A stretch of 64,000 nucleotides of DNA from Carnobacterium alterfunditum DSM 5972 (lineage in GTDB: Bacteria > Bacillota > Bacilli > Lactobacillales > Carnobacteriaceae), in the NCBI RefSeq assembly GCF_000744115.1, contig NZ_JQLG01000004.1, positions 558,001-622,000 on the forward strand, in the 5' to 3' direction. Numbering within the stretch: the stretch's first letter is position 1; each line of letters begins with the position of its first letter. Both the position numbers and the translations under genes were made by a program. The notes beneath the pieces were generated by a model that had not been told where the DNA came from, ran no database searches, and worked only from the letters and a program-made list of their open reading frames with translations. Positions 46,085-55,119 of the stretch are shown one piece after another.

Positions 46085-46520
46085 TATTGATTCCTCCTAA
46101 AGTTTTTGTTAGTTGGTTCATCTTTTCTAATAAGTCAAAATAATCTTGTTCGTTCAAATTTAGCAGGGCTAAGCAGGCAGAGACCTTTTTAAGTAACTCA
46201 TCCTTTAAGTTATCAGCTTTTGGAGTAGTTGCGATGATTACTCTTCTTTCGTCTTCCGGATGACGTTTTCGAGTAATAAATCCGTTTGACTCCATCCGCT
46301 TTAGCATCGGTGTTAGTGTTCCGCTATCCAATCCTAGTTTTGTTCCCAATGATTGAACACTTAGATCAGATTTCTCCCACAGTACCAGCAAAGCTACATA
46401 CTGAGTATACGTAAGAGCATACGGTTCTAAAACTGGACGATAAAGTTTCGTAAACTGCTTCGATAAAGTATAAGTTGAAAAACATAATTGTTCTTCTAAT
46501 AAAAAGTTGTTCCCTTTCAT
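46077..46520 (-). CDS. ohrR: MarR-family organic peroxide sensor OhrR
   Basis: 147 residues from ATG 46520 with AGGAGG 7 nt upstream; a TTG 30 nt earlier lies in the operator region. Reactive cysteine in EQLCFSTYTLSK (about residue 13), MarR winged helix (LTYTQYVALLVLWE, DSGTLTPMLKRME, RKRHPEDERRVI wing). Oxidation of the Cys releases it from DNA. It forms an operon with ohr, its usual target. Confidence 0.92.
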   Translation of the reverse strand: MKGNNFLLEEQLCFSTYTLSKQFTKLYRPVLEPYALTYTQYVALLVLWEKSDLSVQSLGTKLGLDSGTLTPMLKRMESNGFITRKRHPEDERRVIIATTPKADNLKDELLKKVSACLALLNLNEQDYFDLLEKMNQLTKTLGGINND

Positions 46521-46542
46521 TTTTGTTCCTCCTAAATAAGTT

Positions 46543-46563
46543 GTGCACAATTAGATTGTACAC
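46543..46563. promoter_or_regulatory. OhrR operator
   Basis: GTGCACAAT (46543-46551) and ATTGTACAC (46555-46563) form a dyad matching at 8 of 9 positions, 3-nt spacer. The core resembles the known TACAATT/AATTGTA OhrR box. It starts 23 nt upstream of ohrR. Confidence 0.75.
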
Positions 46564-46618
46564 TATCTTTTTTTCGAATACAATCCTTTTTGACGATTCT
46601 TAAAATTTTTCATTATTT

Positions 46619-47026
46619 TTAGCCTTCAATAATTTTCACAAAAAAAGTTCGATTCCTTGGACCGTCAAATTCGCAAAAGTAAAGACTTTGCCAGGTTCCT
46701 AAAATAAGACGCCCTTTCAAAATAATCAGTGTTTCACTGGCCCCTACTACTGACGATTTTATATGTCCATCTGAATTCCCCTCCAGATGAGCATATTCGG
46801 CTTTATTAGGAAACGCTTGATTTAATCCTGAAATCAGATCTTTTTTTACGCCTGAATCGGCATTTTCATTAATTGTGATCCCAGCTGTCGTATGAGGACA
46901 AAATACCAACATAATGCCGTTTTTCACGCCACTTCTTGATAAAGCCTTCTGTAAATGATCATCGATAGTTATAAATGCTTGTTTCTCCTCTGTCGAAATA
47001 TCAAATGAATAAAGGTTATTAGTCAT
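46619..47026 (-). CDS. YjbQ/UPF0047 family protein
   Basis: 135 residues. The family signature CPHTTAGITINENAD (about 43-57) and HLEGNSDGHIKSSVVG (about 79-94) with conserved His residues are present. E. coli YjbQ has weak thiamine phosphate synthase activity, but the true role of the family is unsettled. Monocistronic, divergent from the YaiI-type gene. Confidence 0.88.
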   Translation of the reverse strand: MTNNLYSFDISTEEKQAFITIDDHLQKALSRSGVKNGIMLVFCPHTTAGITINENADSGVKKDLISGLNQAFPNKAEYAHLEGNSDGHIKSSVVGASETLIILKGRLILGTWQSLYFCEFDGPRNRTFFVKIIEG

Positions 47027-47144
47027 ACTGTTCAGCTCCTTTTACTCTTTGCTTCCATCATACAGTATTCTAAAGTATTCCTAAACATATAAGTTAGCAA
47101 CTGGTATACTAAGACTATAAAATGATTAGAAAGTCGGTGAAATC

Positions 47145-47594
47145 TTGCAAATTTATATTGATGCAGATGCCTGCCCAGTAAAGAATATTATTATTGAAGA
47201 AGCTTCAGCAAAAGAAATACCAGTGACACTTGTGACTAGTATTTCGCATTTTTCGACCAAGGAACAACCTCCAGGAGTAGAAACAGTCTACGTTGATACA
47301 GGAGCAGAAGCAGCAGATTACCGTATCATTAAACTCATAAAAAAAGGAGATATCCTTGTTACACAAGATTACGGCTTAGCTTCATTAGGGCTAGGAAAAG
47401 GCTGTATCGTTCTTCACCATACGGGTTATGTCTACACCTCTGAGAACATAGATCAATTGTTGCAATCGCGTTATTTAAGCGCTATGATTCGAAAAAGCGG
47501 TAAGCGAACAAAGGGTCCTAAACCTTTTACAGAAGAGAACCGTAAAGAATTCAGACTGCGATTCAAAGAAATCCTTGCTCAGTTTCAAGATTAA
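47145..47594 (+). CDS. YaiI/YqxD family protein (DUF188)
   Basis: 149 residues. Opens with [12 protein letters not shown] and has the VTQDYGLAS and [11 protein letters not shown] stretches that define DUF188/UPF0178, a PIN-like nuclease-fold family of unknown function. The start is TTG with GGTGA upstream. It is followed by a repeat and a terminator (47806-47838). Confidence 0.88.
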   Translation: MQIYIDADACPVKNIIIEEASAKEIPVTLVTSISHFSTKEQPPGVETVYVDTGAEAADYRIIKLIKKGDILVTQDYGLASLGLGKGCIVLHHTGYVYTSENIDQLLQSRYLSAMIRKSGKRTKGPKPFTEENRKEFRLRFKEILAQFQD

Positions 47595-47654
47595 CTTTAT
47601 TAAAAAGGCTAGATTAGGACAAGTTTCCATCCCAAAATCGATTGCCAATAGAGG

Positions 47655-47838
47655 TCACTCTTTCGTGGAAGGACTTTAAACGAAAGAGTGGAGCGAAAAA
47701 TAGCCGTCACTTCTTTATAGATCGGTCTTTCACGAAAGAGTGACACCAAAGAAAATCGTCTCTTATACGTCAAAGTTGCTTACACGTATAAGTAAATCAA
47801 AAATTAAACCTCACTCTTCCATGAAAGAGTGAGGTTTT
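47655..47838. repeat. Intergenic hairpin repeat region (copy 2) with terminator
   Basis: CACTCTTTCGT (47656-47666) pairs with ACGAAAGAGTG (47680-47690); CACGAAAGAGTG recurs at 47731-47742; CTTATACGT (47762-47770) pairs with ACGTATAAG (47784-47792); and AAACCTCACTCTT (47806-47818) with AAGAGTGAGGTTT (47825-47837) is a terminator. The motif set is shared with 17378-17464. Confidence 0.7.
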
Positions 47839-47849
47839 GTCATTTATAT

Positions 47850-48077
47850 GATTGTTTAACAAATGGTGTTGGTATTCTAAAAGAAATTTCTTCTGGAATG
47901 TACGGGTTTGCTTGTGAAGAGCCATGGTACCGCCCTGAAGCCTTTCGTCTGAAATTCCAGGTAAGTGATCAAACTAATAGTTGATAGTCAAACTTGTAGA
48001 GCTTGAATTGGTTTTATTTTTTGATAAAAAAATAGGTGTGAATGAATTTCTTCATCCACACCTATAATTATACAGCC
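47850..48077. mobile_element. ISL3-derived MITE, copy 2 (228 bp)
   Basis: A perfect 8-bp target duplication ATTTATAT flanks it (47842-47849, 48078-48085). The right end, read inward, matches the first roughly 60 bp of the ISL3 element at 29380. The left end is more decayed (GATTGTTTAAC then AAATGGTGT). A core of about 55 nt (from about 47885) is shared with the MITE at 21592. No coding capacity. Confidence 0.85.
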
Positions 48078-48128
48078 ATTTATATATGACTGATTTTTAT
48101 CTAGGCTTTACTTTTAACTATCTTTCGC

Positions 48129-49823
48129 TTATATCTTGAAACGCCCAACCATTTCAGCTAGATTTTCAGCTAAACTTGAAAGCTGTTCAGAATTCCCAGC
48201 AACTTCTTCCATTGAACTAGTGATTTGTTGTGAAGCCGCAGAGGTTTGTTCAACTCCAGCAGCTGATTCTTCTGAAACGGATGCAATTTCTTCGATTGAA
48301 CTATTCATGATCTCACTATTGAATTTGATGCTTTCCAAGTTCTCAGAAATACCTTTGATACCCTCTGCCATTGTAGTAACAGAAGCGTTGATTTGGTTGA
48401 AGGTTTGACCAGTCTTAGCGATCTGACTCGTACCTTCTTCTACTTCAGCGTAGCCTGTTTGTAATGAATCGCTTACTCTTTTAGATTCAACTTGGATTTT
48501 TTCGACAAATCCGGTAATGTCTGCGATAGAAACGGCTACTTGTTCAGCCAATTTTCGAACTTCATCGGCCACTACAGCAAAACCTCGGCCATGTTCGCCA
48601 GCACGTGCTGCTTCAATTGCTGCGTTTAATGCCAATAAGTTGGTTTGATCAGCAATTTTTTGAATTATCACGACTAAATTATTGATTTCTTTTGTCTGAT
48701 TGTCTAAAGTAGCCATTTTTTTCACGGCATCTTGAACGATTCTGTCTATTTTTGCCATTTGTTGGCTTGTGTCTTCCATGTATTGCTTGCCTTCATTGGT
48801 CATAGACAATACGCCAATTGAAGAGTTTTTGATCTTTTCCCCACTCTTGTTTGTATTTTGGACTTTTTTAGTGAAATTTTCCATAACCACTGCCAAATTA
48901 CTTGCCGTCGTCGCTTGTGTTTCTGAACCTGTTGCCAATTCTTGCATCGTGATCGCTACTTGTTCAGAACCTGATTTCACTTCACTTGCAGCTTGGGTAA
49001 GTTCTTCACTGTGACTGCTCAACTCTTCAGATGCATGTGATATCCCCTCCATCACACTTTTAACCGTTTGTTGCATTTTATTCATAGATACACTTAGTTT
49101 CCCTGTTTCATCTTTTTCTGTTATTTTTAACGGTTCTAAGCTGAGATCGCCCTCAGAAATACTTTGCATCCGTTTCATCACTACGTTAAGCGGTTTTGTA
49201 ATATTGTTAGCTGTTAAATAGGCTACGAGTAAAGATAATAGCGCTACAAGGATCATGATACCTACACTGATGACCCTAACACGCTCACCATTTTCAATTA
49301 CTTGTTGACCAATCACAGTAATATCTTTTTCACGTTCATCAGCTAGAGCAGAAAATCCTGCAACTAGTTCTCTTTCGATTGGCTGAGCTTGTTCGATCAT
49401 AATTTCGCTGACTTTTTCCCGTTCCCCATTATCATAGGCTGTCAAAGCTTCATCAGTTAAAGTGCCCCATTCGATTTTCTTGCTGATCAAATCATTCAAT
49501 TCTTCTGAATTGCTTAATTCCAAAGCTTGATTTTCTAATGCAATGCTTGCCGTTAGTTCATCTTCAAATTCCTGTCTGTATGATTCATCTTCATACAGCA
49601 TGAATCCTCTCATAAGACTCGTGCGTTTGTTCATATTCACTGAAAGTTTTTCGTCAACGATCAGAAGTGCCATCTCTTTTTCTAATATATCCCTTATTGA
49701 ATCATTTGTATTATTTACTGAGTTGATCGTATAAACACTTAATATAAGCATTAATCCGATTGTGATCATAAAACCCGCTAAAATTTTTGCTCGAATACTT
49801 TTCAACAAAATCCTTTTTTTCAT
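48129..49823 (-). CDS. Methyl-accepting chemotaxis protein
   Basis: 564 residues. Membrane segments at about 13-33 and 188-208 enclose a four-helix-bundle sensor (4HB_MCP); HAMP (about 209-262) and an MA signalling hairpin follow with the tip [32 protein letters not shown]. Senses an unknown ligand and drives CheA. The cytoplasmic half is almost identical to the neighbour at 49957-51726, so these are tandem duplicates. A 11-bp-arm hairpin lies in its leader (49849-49883). Confidence 0.94.
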   Translation of the reverse strand: MKKRILLKSIRAKILAGFMITIGLMLILSVYTINSVNNTNDSIRDILEKEMALLIVDEKLSVNMNKRTSLMRGFMLYEDESYRQEFEDELTASIALENQALELSNSEELNDLISKKIEWGTLTDEALTAYDNGEREKVSEIMIEQAQPIERELVAGFSALADEREKDITVIGQQVIENGERVRVISVGIMILVALLSLLVAYLTANNITKPLNVVMKRMQSISEGDLSLEPLKITEKDETGKLSVSMNKMQQTVKSVMEGISHASEELSSHSEELTQAASEVKSGSEQVAITMQELATGSETQATTASNLAVVMENFTKKVQNTNKSGEKIKNSSIGVLSMTNEGKQYMEDTSQQMAKIDRIVQDAVKKMATLDNQTKEINNLVVIIQKIADQTNLLALNAAIEAARAGEHGRGFAVVADEVRKLAEQVAVSIADITGFVEKIQVESKRVSDSLQTGYAEVEEGTSQIAKTGQTFNQINASVTTMAEGIKGISENLESIKFNSEIMNSSIEEIASVSEESAAGVEQTSAASQQITSSMEEVAGNSEQLSSLAENLAEMVGRFKI

Positions 49824-49848
49824 TTGTTTACTCCTTCTTATCTATTAA

Positions 49849-49883
49849 TGGGTTTAAACTGCCTAAATGACCGTTTAAACCCA
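49849..49883 (-). terminator. Hairpin between the two chemoreceptor genes
   Basis: TGGGTTTAAAC (49849-49859) and GTTTAAACCCA (49873-49883) are perfect complements around a 13-nt loop. No T-run follows, so it may be a processing or stability element rather than a terminator. Confidence 0.55.
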
Positions 49884-49956
49884 CTAAATTCCTTTTGTTA
49901 TCTTTTTTACAGGTACCGTTATTAATATTAAATAAATCTATTTTTAATACTAGGCT

Positions 49957-51726
49957 TTAGATTTTAAATTCTGCGACCATCTCGGCTAAACCTTTAGCTA
50001 AGTCTGCAAGTTGTTCCGAATTCCCTGCAACTTCTTCCATAGAACTAGTGATTTCTTGTGAAGCAGCAGACGTCTCTTCGACACCAGCAGCAGATTCCTC
50101 TGAAACAGAAGCAATCTCTTCAATCGAACTATTCATGATCTCACTATTTACTTGGATACTTTCTAAATTATCAGATATGTCTTTGATGCCTTTTACCATT
50201 GTCGTAACAGAAGCATTAATTTGGTTAAAGGTATCTCCAGTCTTCTTGATTTGGCTGGTTCCCTCTTGAACTTCAGTGTAACCTGTTTGTAAAGAGTCGC
50301 TCACTCGTTTAGACTCAGTCTGGATTTTCTCAACAAATCCGGTAATATCAGAAATAGATACGGCAACTTGTTCAGCTAATTTACGGACTTCATCTGCGAC
50401 CACTGCAAACCCTCTGCCGTGTTCACCAGCTCGTGCAGCTTCGATTGCAGCATTTAAAGCCAATAGGTTCGTTTGATCAGCAATTTTTTGGATGATCATA
50501 ACTAAATTTGTGATTTCTTTTGTTTGGTTATCCAGTGTGGCCATTTTAAATACGGCATCCAACACAATTTCATCGATTTTAGCCATTTGACGGTTCGAAT
50601 CTTCCATGTATTCCTTACCTTGAGTAGTCATGGATAACACACCCATTGAAGAGTCTTTGATTTTTTCGCCGCTTTTATTTGTGCTTTGGACCTTTTTAGT
50701 AAAATTACCCATCACAACGGATAAATTGCTTGCAGTTGTCGCTTGTGTTTCTGATCCAGTTGCCAATTCTTGCATTGTTATCGCAACTTGCTCAGAACCT
50801 GATTTCACTTCATTGGCAGATTGGGTAAGTTCATTACTGTTGTTGGTCAACATCTCTGAAGCTCTTTTTATGCCTTCCATAACTTCTTTTTCCATTACTT
50901 GCATTTGATTAATAGCCATAGCCAACTGTCCTGTTTCATCCTTGGCAGTTATTGCTAACGGTTCGGAGGTGAGATCACCATAAGCGATCGTCTGCATGCG
51001 TTCCATAACTTTTTTGATTGGTTTTGTGATCGAATTAGACGTTAATAAAGCAATCGTGATTCCAAGTATAATCACTAAAACACTAATGATGAACGTTAAC
51101 ATCAATGAGCTCTTACCTAGATTGGTCACCGATTGGGCTTGTGCATTGATAGAATCCATTCGTATATCTGATAGTTTTTCAAATTCTTTTATTAAATCAT
51201 TTGAATAGGGCTCTACAGAAGAACGCAAATAACTGGCTGCTCCAGCTTCATCCCCACTGTCGTATCGTTCAAATACATCCGTAAGGACCATTGCTTCCCA
51301 ATCTACGCTCCTATCGATCACTTCTTGGGTTTCTTTTTTAGTTGATAAAGCTAAAACTTGTTTTTCATACTTCTGACTTTTTTCAGTATATTGATCAAAC
51401 AAATTTTTATATAGGCCATCTCCAAACAATATGTATCCTCTCGCTGCTGCGATCCTTTGCGAAATACTCAATGTCAATTGATCATTAGCTATCAAAAGTG
51501 TTAATTCTTCGTCGATCATTTGTTCTGTTTTATTATTTGTCTTTGAAATAGTTACGATCATTATCGTTGCTAATACAATAACTAGTAAAATAATTGTCAT
51601 AAAAGCTAAGAGGATTTTAGTTTTTAAACTCTTAAAGTTCAATGCACTTTTTAACTTTGTTAGATCCCAGTTTTTAATATTCCATTTGCTTGAGGCGATA
51701 TTTTTTTCTTCTATATTATTTTCCAA
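49957..51726 (-). CDS. Methyl-accepting chemotaxis protein (tandem paralogue)
   Basis: 589 residues. A cytoplasmic N-terminal extension of about 36 residues precedes the first membrane segment (about 37-60); a 4HB-type sensor, second segment (about 210-232), HAMP and MA domain follow. The signalling domain matches the downstream MCP nearly residue for residue, while the sensor domains differ. Its promoter fits sigma-D. Confidence 0.94.
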   Translation of the reverse strand: MENNIEEKNIASSKWNIKNWDLTKLKSALNFKSLKTKILLAFMTIILLVIVLATIMIVTISKTNNKTEQMIDEELTLLIANDQLTLSISQRIAAARGYILFGDGLYKNLFDQYTEKSQKYEKQVLALSTKKETQEVIDRSVDWEAMVLTDVFERYDSGDEAGAASYLRSSVEPYSNDLIKEFEKLSDIRMDSINAQAQSVTNLGKSSLMLTFIISVLVIILGITIALLTSNSITKPIKKVMERMQTIAYGDLTSEPLAITAKDETGQLAMAINQMQVMEKEVMEGIKRASEMLTNNSNELTQSANEVKSGSEQVAITMQELATGSETQATTASNLSVVMGNFTKKVQSTNKSGEKIKDSSMGVLSMTTQGKEYMEDSNRQMAKIDEIVLDAVFKMATLDNQTKEITNLVMIIQKIADQTNLLALNAAIEAARAGEHGRGFAVVADEVRKLAEQVAVSISDITGFVEKIQTESKRVSDSLQTGYTEVQEGTSQIKKTGDTFNQINASVTTMVKGIKDISDNLESIQVNSEIMNSSIEEIASVSEESAAGVEETSAASQEITSSMEEVAGNSEQLADLAKGLAEMVAEFKI

Positions 51727-51796
51727 CTACTTTTCACCCTTCCATTTCTGTTAAAAATAACTTGATTCATTTTTTACTCTTCGCATATCTTCTATT

Positions 51797-51823
51797 ATAT
51801 CGGTCTATTTTCAGAAAACTTTA
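51797..51823 (-). promoter_or_regulatory. Sigma-D/sigma-28 promoter of the chemoreceptor gene
   Basis: Minus strand TAAA (51820-51823), 16 nt, then CCGATAT (51797-51803). This fits TAAA-N15-GCCGATAT with one mismatch (A for the first G). About 70 nt upstream of the start. The sigma factor itself is encoded at 54306-55022. Confidence 0.82.
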
Positions 51824-51860
51824 GCCTAACTTTATGAATCTTTCAATCTAAATTTGACCA

Positions 51861-51916
51861 CATAAAAAAGACAAGCTTAGCACCCTGAATCAATGCCCTA
51901 GCTTGTCTTTTTTATG
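51861..51916 (-). terminator. Terminator of the flagellar operon
   Basis: CATAAAAAAGACAAGCTTAG (51861-51880) pairs with CTAGCTTGTCTTTTTTATG (51898-51916) with one bulge. It lies 33 nt past the FtsE-like gene, making that gene the last of the flagellar operon. Confidence 0.92.
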
Positions 51917-51949
51917 ATCTAACATCTTATAGAGCTGTCTTTTACATTA

Positions 51950-52666
51950 TTACACAGCCACGTATTCTCCGAGCGAGATATCGTATTGGATCACGTCATC
52001 GCTTCTATTTTCATCCCAAATAATTTTACCTTGTTCTATTTCCACTACTCGATTACGAAATTTTTCTACAATACTACGATTGTGGGTGACCATTAAAATG
52101 GTCGTTCCTCTTTGATTGATGCGATAAAATAAACGCATGATCTCTAAAGCCGTTTTTGGATCTAAATTACCTGTTGGTTCATCCGCAATGATCAACTTAG
52201 GTGAATTAACGATTGCACGAGCGATCGACACGCGTTGTTGTTCTCCACCGGATAATTCGGTTGGTTTATCATTTGCCTTGTCTTCTAGATTAACATACCG
52301 CAAAGCTTGCATCACAAGCGGCCTGATTTCTTCTGGTTCAGTACCGATCACTTCTAATGCATACGCAATATTTTCAAAAACAGTACGGTCTAACAATAAT
52401 TTGAAATCTTGAAAAACGATTCCAATCTGTCTTCTAAGTTTTGGGATATCTTTTCCCTTCATTTTAGAAAGCAGTTGACCACAAACTTCGATCTGACCTT
52501 TGTTTGCTGCTTCTTCTCGGTACAATAATTTTGCCAATGTTGATTTTCCAGAGCCGCTAGCTCCAACTAAATAAACAAACTCGCCATCTTCAATTGTTAG
52601 ATCAACGCCTCGAAGAGCTTTTACTCCTTTAGAGTAGCTTTTAACAACATTCTTCATTCTAATCAT
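51950..52666 (-). CDS. ftsE: Solo FtsE-like ATPase at the end of the flagellar operon
   Basis: 238 residues from ATG 52666 with GGGTGA upstream (a TTG lies 6 nt earlier). Walker [10 protein letters not shown], FtsE-specific [20 protein letters not shown], signature LSGGEQQ, Walker [13 protein letters not shown], and switch His in VTHN. FtsE normally pairs with the permease FtsX to activate peptidoglycan hydrolases at division. No ftsX lies upstream or downstream here; the gene follows rod/hook genes and precedes the operon terminator. It may be a paralogue or the housekeeping FtsE. Confidence 0.85.
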   Translation of the reverse strand: MIRMKNVVKSYSKGVKALRGVDLTIEDGEFVYLVGASGSGKSTLAKLLYREEAANKGQIEVCGQLLSKMKGKDIPKLRRQIGIVFQDFKLLLDRTVFENIAYALEVIGTEPEEIRPLVMQALRYVNLEDKANDKPTELSGGEQQRVSIARAIVNSPKLIIADEPTGNLDPKTALEIMRLFYRINQRGTTILMVTHNRSIVEKFRNRVVEIEQGKIIWDENRSDDVIQYDISLGEYVAV

Positions 52667-52783
52667 GATCAATCACCCGATTTACCTCAAATTCTTTCCT
52701 GACGCTCGTTTTTGCGTCAACCCAAATCCGATAGTGTATGTGCCTAAAGATATATGTACCTTTTCCTGTTATTCGTCTAACTC

Positions 52784-53539
52784 TTATTGTTTAAATTGGT
52801 TGATGACCGAAGCCATTTCATCTGTTCCTTGTGCGACTTTAAGGTTCAATGAATATGACCGTTGTGCCAACATCATTTCAGTAATAGAAGAGGCTAAATC
52901 AACATTTGATGCTTCTAAATAATTTTGTTGGATCGTACCGTCTCCTGCTCCAAATGTCCCATCATAGCTGAATTTATTCTCTCCAACAGGCTGCATAGCA
53001 TTCGTTCGAGTAGGATAAAATAAAGGGATCGTTCCAACCAGCGTACTGCCATTCTCTGAGTGGATCGTTACTTCACCATTCTCAGCAATGGATACATCTC
53101 CTTCAGGCCATTGGTTGGTTGGAATAGTTGCTTGGATCTCCAAAGTATCCCCATTACCGTTTGTGATCGATTTGTCTCCATTTACCTGAAAAGCTCCGTC
53201 TCGTGTCAAATACTGCTCGCCGTTTTCGCCGATCACCCCAAAGAACCCTTCTCCGGCAATAGCCAAGTGGTAATCGTTTGAATCGGAAACAAGTGAACCT
53301 TGTGCGAAGTTGGTAGAAGTAACAGCGCTCTTAGATCCGATCGCAATTCCTGAACCTTGAACAGTATCTGATAAGTATGAAGCTTCTGCGTTCATATCAT
53401 TCAGCAACAACTCATTAAAACTGATATTCTTTGACTTATAACCAGTTGTATTGATATTTGCGATGTCATTTGATACTGCATCCATTTGATTTTGAATGGC
53501 ATTCATGCCACTTTTACTAACACTTAACGGTATACTCAT
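52784..53539 (-). CDS. flhP: Flagellar rod/hook-basal body protein (FlhP/FlgG-like)
   Basis: 251 residues. N-terminal rod motif MDAVSNDIANINTTGYKS and C-terminal NYLEASNVDLASSITEMMLAQRSYSLN coiled-coil segment, the two halves that pair in axial proteins. Central D1-type domain with GEGFFGV. It follows the FlhO-type gene by 12 nt, as flhO-flhP do in Bacillus. Exported by the type III apparatus. Confidence 0.88.
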   Translation of the reverse strand: MSIPLSVSKSGMNAIQNQMDAVSNDIANINTTGYKSKNISFNELLLNDMNAEASYLSDTVQGSGIAIGSKSAVTSTNFAQGSLVSDSNDYHLAIAGEGFFGVIGENGEQYLTRDGAFQVNGDKSITNGNGDTLEIQATIPTNQWPEGDVSIAENGEVTIHSENGSTLVGTIPLFYPTRTNAMQPVGENKFSYDGTFGAGDGTIQQNYLEASNVDLASSITEMMLAQRSYSLNLKVAQGTDEMASVINQFKQ

Positions 53540-53551
53540 CTTCTCATCCTC

Positions 53552-54313
53552 CTAAACTTTCCCAACTTCATTGACTGCTTTTCTTAACGTTTCATCCGCT
53601 GCACTGAGGGCCTTTTGATTCGCTTCAAATGCTCTTGAAACTTGCATCAAGTTCGTGATCTCATCGACCGTTTCGACATTAGATGTTTCCAAGTAACTTT
53701 GTTGCACAACCGTGCCGCCAACTTGTGCTGTTGTGCCACCTTGCCCCGTATATAATGTGTCGCCAGCTCTTGTCAAGCTAGCCGTGTCTTCAAATTCAGT
53801 GATCATCAAACGGTTTCCCGTTCCAGCAATGTTGCCTCTGTTATCAATTGCAAAATCCGCTCCATTGACTTGGATAGGTGCCGATTGCCCATCAGCTGAC
53901 ACTCCCATGACGCGATAGCCTTCTTGCGTGACCAATTCTCCTGTATCGTTAACGTTGAAATTCCCGTTACGTGTGTAGGAAGTTTCGCCGTTTGGTGCTT
54001 GAACTGTGAAAAAGCCGTCCCCTTGGATCGCTACATCTGTTGTAGAAGTTGTTGCTTTTAAACCACCTTGACTAAAATTTTGAACGATCTCATCAATTTG
54101 ATTGCCAAAAGTGAATCCGCCGATATCTTGCTGACGATTTAACAATGGTCCATCTAAATGGTTTGACATCACTTCTGATGCGCGTGTGCTTTGAATGATT
54201 TCTTGTGATTTATATCCAGCAGTATTGATATTAGCTACATTTGCACTAATATTTTCTTGCTTTTTTTGCAAAATGTTAAAGCTATTGTTGAGCGTTGTTA
54301 AACTTCTAATCAT
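53552..54313 (-). CDS. flhO: Flagellar rod/hook-basal body protein (FlhO/FlgF-like)
   Basis: 253 residues. N-terminal NISANVANINTAGYKSQE, central GDGFFTVQAPNGETSYTRNGNF, and C-terminal YLETSNVETVDEITNLMQVSRAFEANQKAL, typical of FlgF/FlgG axial proteins. It overlaps the sigma factor gene by 8 nt. Assignment to proximal or distal rod cannot be made from sequence alone. Confidence 0.88.
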   Translation of the reverse strand: MIRSLTTLNNSFNILQKKQENISANVANINTAGYKSQEIIQSTRASEVMSNHLDGPLLNRQQDIGGFTFGNQIDEIVQNFSQGGLKATTSTTDVAIQGDGFFTVQAPNGETSYTRNGNFNVNDTGELVTQEGYRVMGVSADGQSAPIQVNGADFAIDNRGNIAGTGNRLMITEFEDTASLTRAGDTLYTGQGGTTAQVGGTVVQQSYLETSNVETVDEITNLMQVSRAFEANQKALSAADETLRKAVNEVGKV

Positions 54314-55022
54314 CGTATTCTCTCCTCATCGATTCTTTTAATTTCAAAATCGTTTTGCCATGTATCTGTGAAACTCTAGGAACCGAAATATCAAAGATAT
54401 ACGCAATTTCTTTAAGTGACAACTCTTCAACATAATACAAATTCAAAATCGTTTGCTCTCTCTTATCCAATTTGGTCACATTTTTAGTCAGCAGTTGTTG
54501 ACGTTCCTTATCCAACAAGACATCTTCAGAACCTGTTTCACTTTTGTCTTCTAAGAAATCCATCAATTCGATTGAATTGCCATCATCGCTAAACATCACT
54601 TTTTCTAATGATACCGAGGCCAAATTATGAACTGTTTCATGGATCTTTGCTAAAGCTTTTTCATCGATTTTCAATTCTGAACAAATTTCTTTCTCAGTTG
54701 GTGTACGCATGAACGATGCTTCTAATTTTTCTTTGGCACGATAATAGTCGTTCAGTTTTCCCATCCGGGTCCGCGATACCGGAGCTGTTTTTCTGATTTC
54801 ATCAATAATCGAACCCTTAATTCTAATATACGCATACCCTTCAAAAGGAACTTTTTTCGATTTATCGAATTTTTCCAGTGCATCCATTAGACCAATGACT
54901 CCTATATTATATAAGTCATCTCTGTCATACTGGCTTCGCTTAACATCTATTCGATTAACGATTTTTTCTACTAAGGGAAGGTATTTAATGATTTCCTTTT
55001 CCCTATCATTTTCGTAATACAT
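54306..55022 (-). CDS. fliA: Flagellar sigma factor (FliA/SigD, sigma-28 type)
   Basis: 238 residues with sigma regions 2 (DRDDLYNIGVIGLMDALEKF...YAYIRIKGSIIDEIRK), 3 (RTPTEKEICSELKI) and 4 (LSLKEIAYIFDISVPRVSQIHGKTILKLK); no region 1.1. It transcribes late flagellar and chemotaxis genes; the chemoreceptor promoter at 51797-51823 is a probable target. 97 nt after flhA, where Bacillus has flhF, flhG and chemotaxis genes in between. Confidence 0.94.
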   Translation of the reverse strand: MYYENDREKEIIKYLPLVEKIVNRIDVKRSQYDRDDLYNIGVIGLMDALEKFDKSKKVPFEGYAYIRIKGSIIDEIRKTAPVSRTRMGKLNDYYRAKEKLEASFMRTPTEKEICSELKIDEKALAKIHETVHNLASVSLEKVMFSDDGNSIELMDFLEDKSETGSEDVLLDKERQQLLTKNVTKLDKREQTILNLYYVEELSLKEIAYIFDISVPRVSQIHGKTILKLKESMRREYDD

Positions 55023-55119
55023 TTATACCCCTCCCCCATTAAGAACTAGCACGAACTGACATGAAAAACAGTCACACTATCCCAATCCTTTCACCAGTCT
55101 ACTTAGCTCTTATCTATCA

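Noticed and set aside
46366..46563. Alternative minus frame across the start of ohrR
   Set aside because: It overlaps the OhrR operator and is out of frame with the conserved MarR domain.
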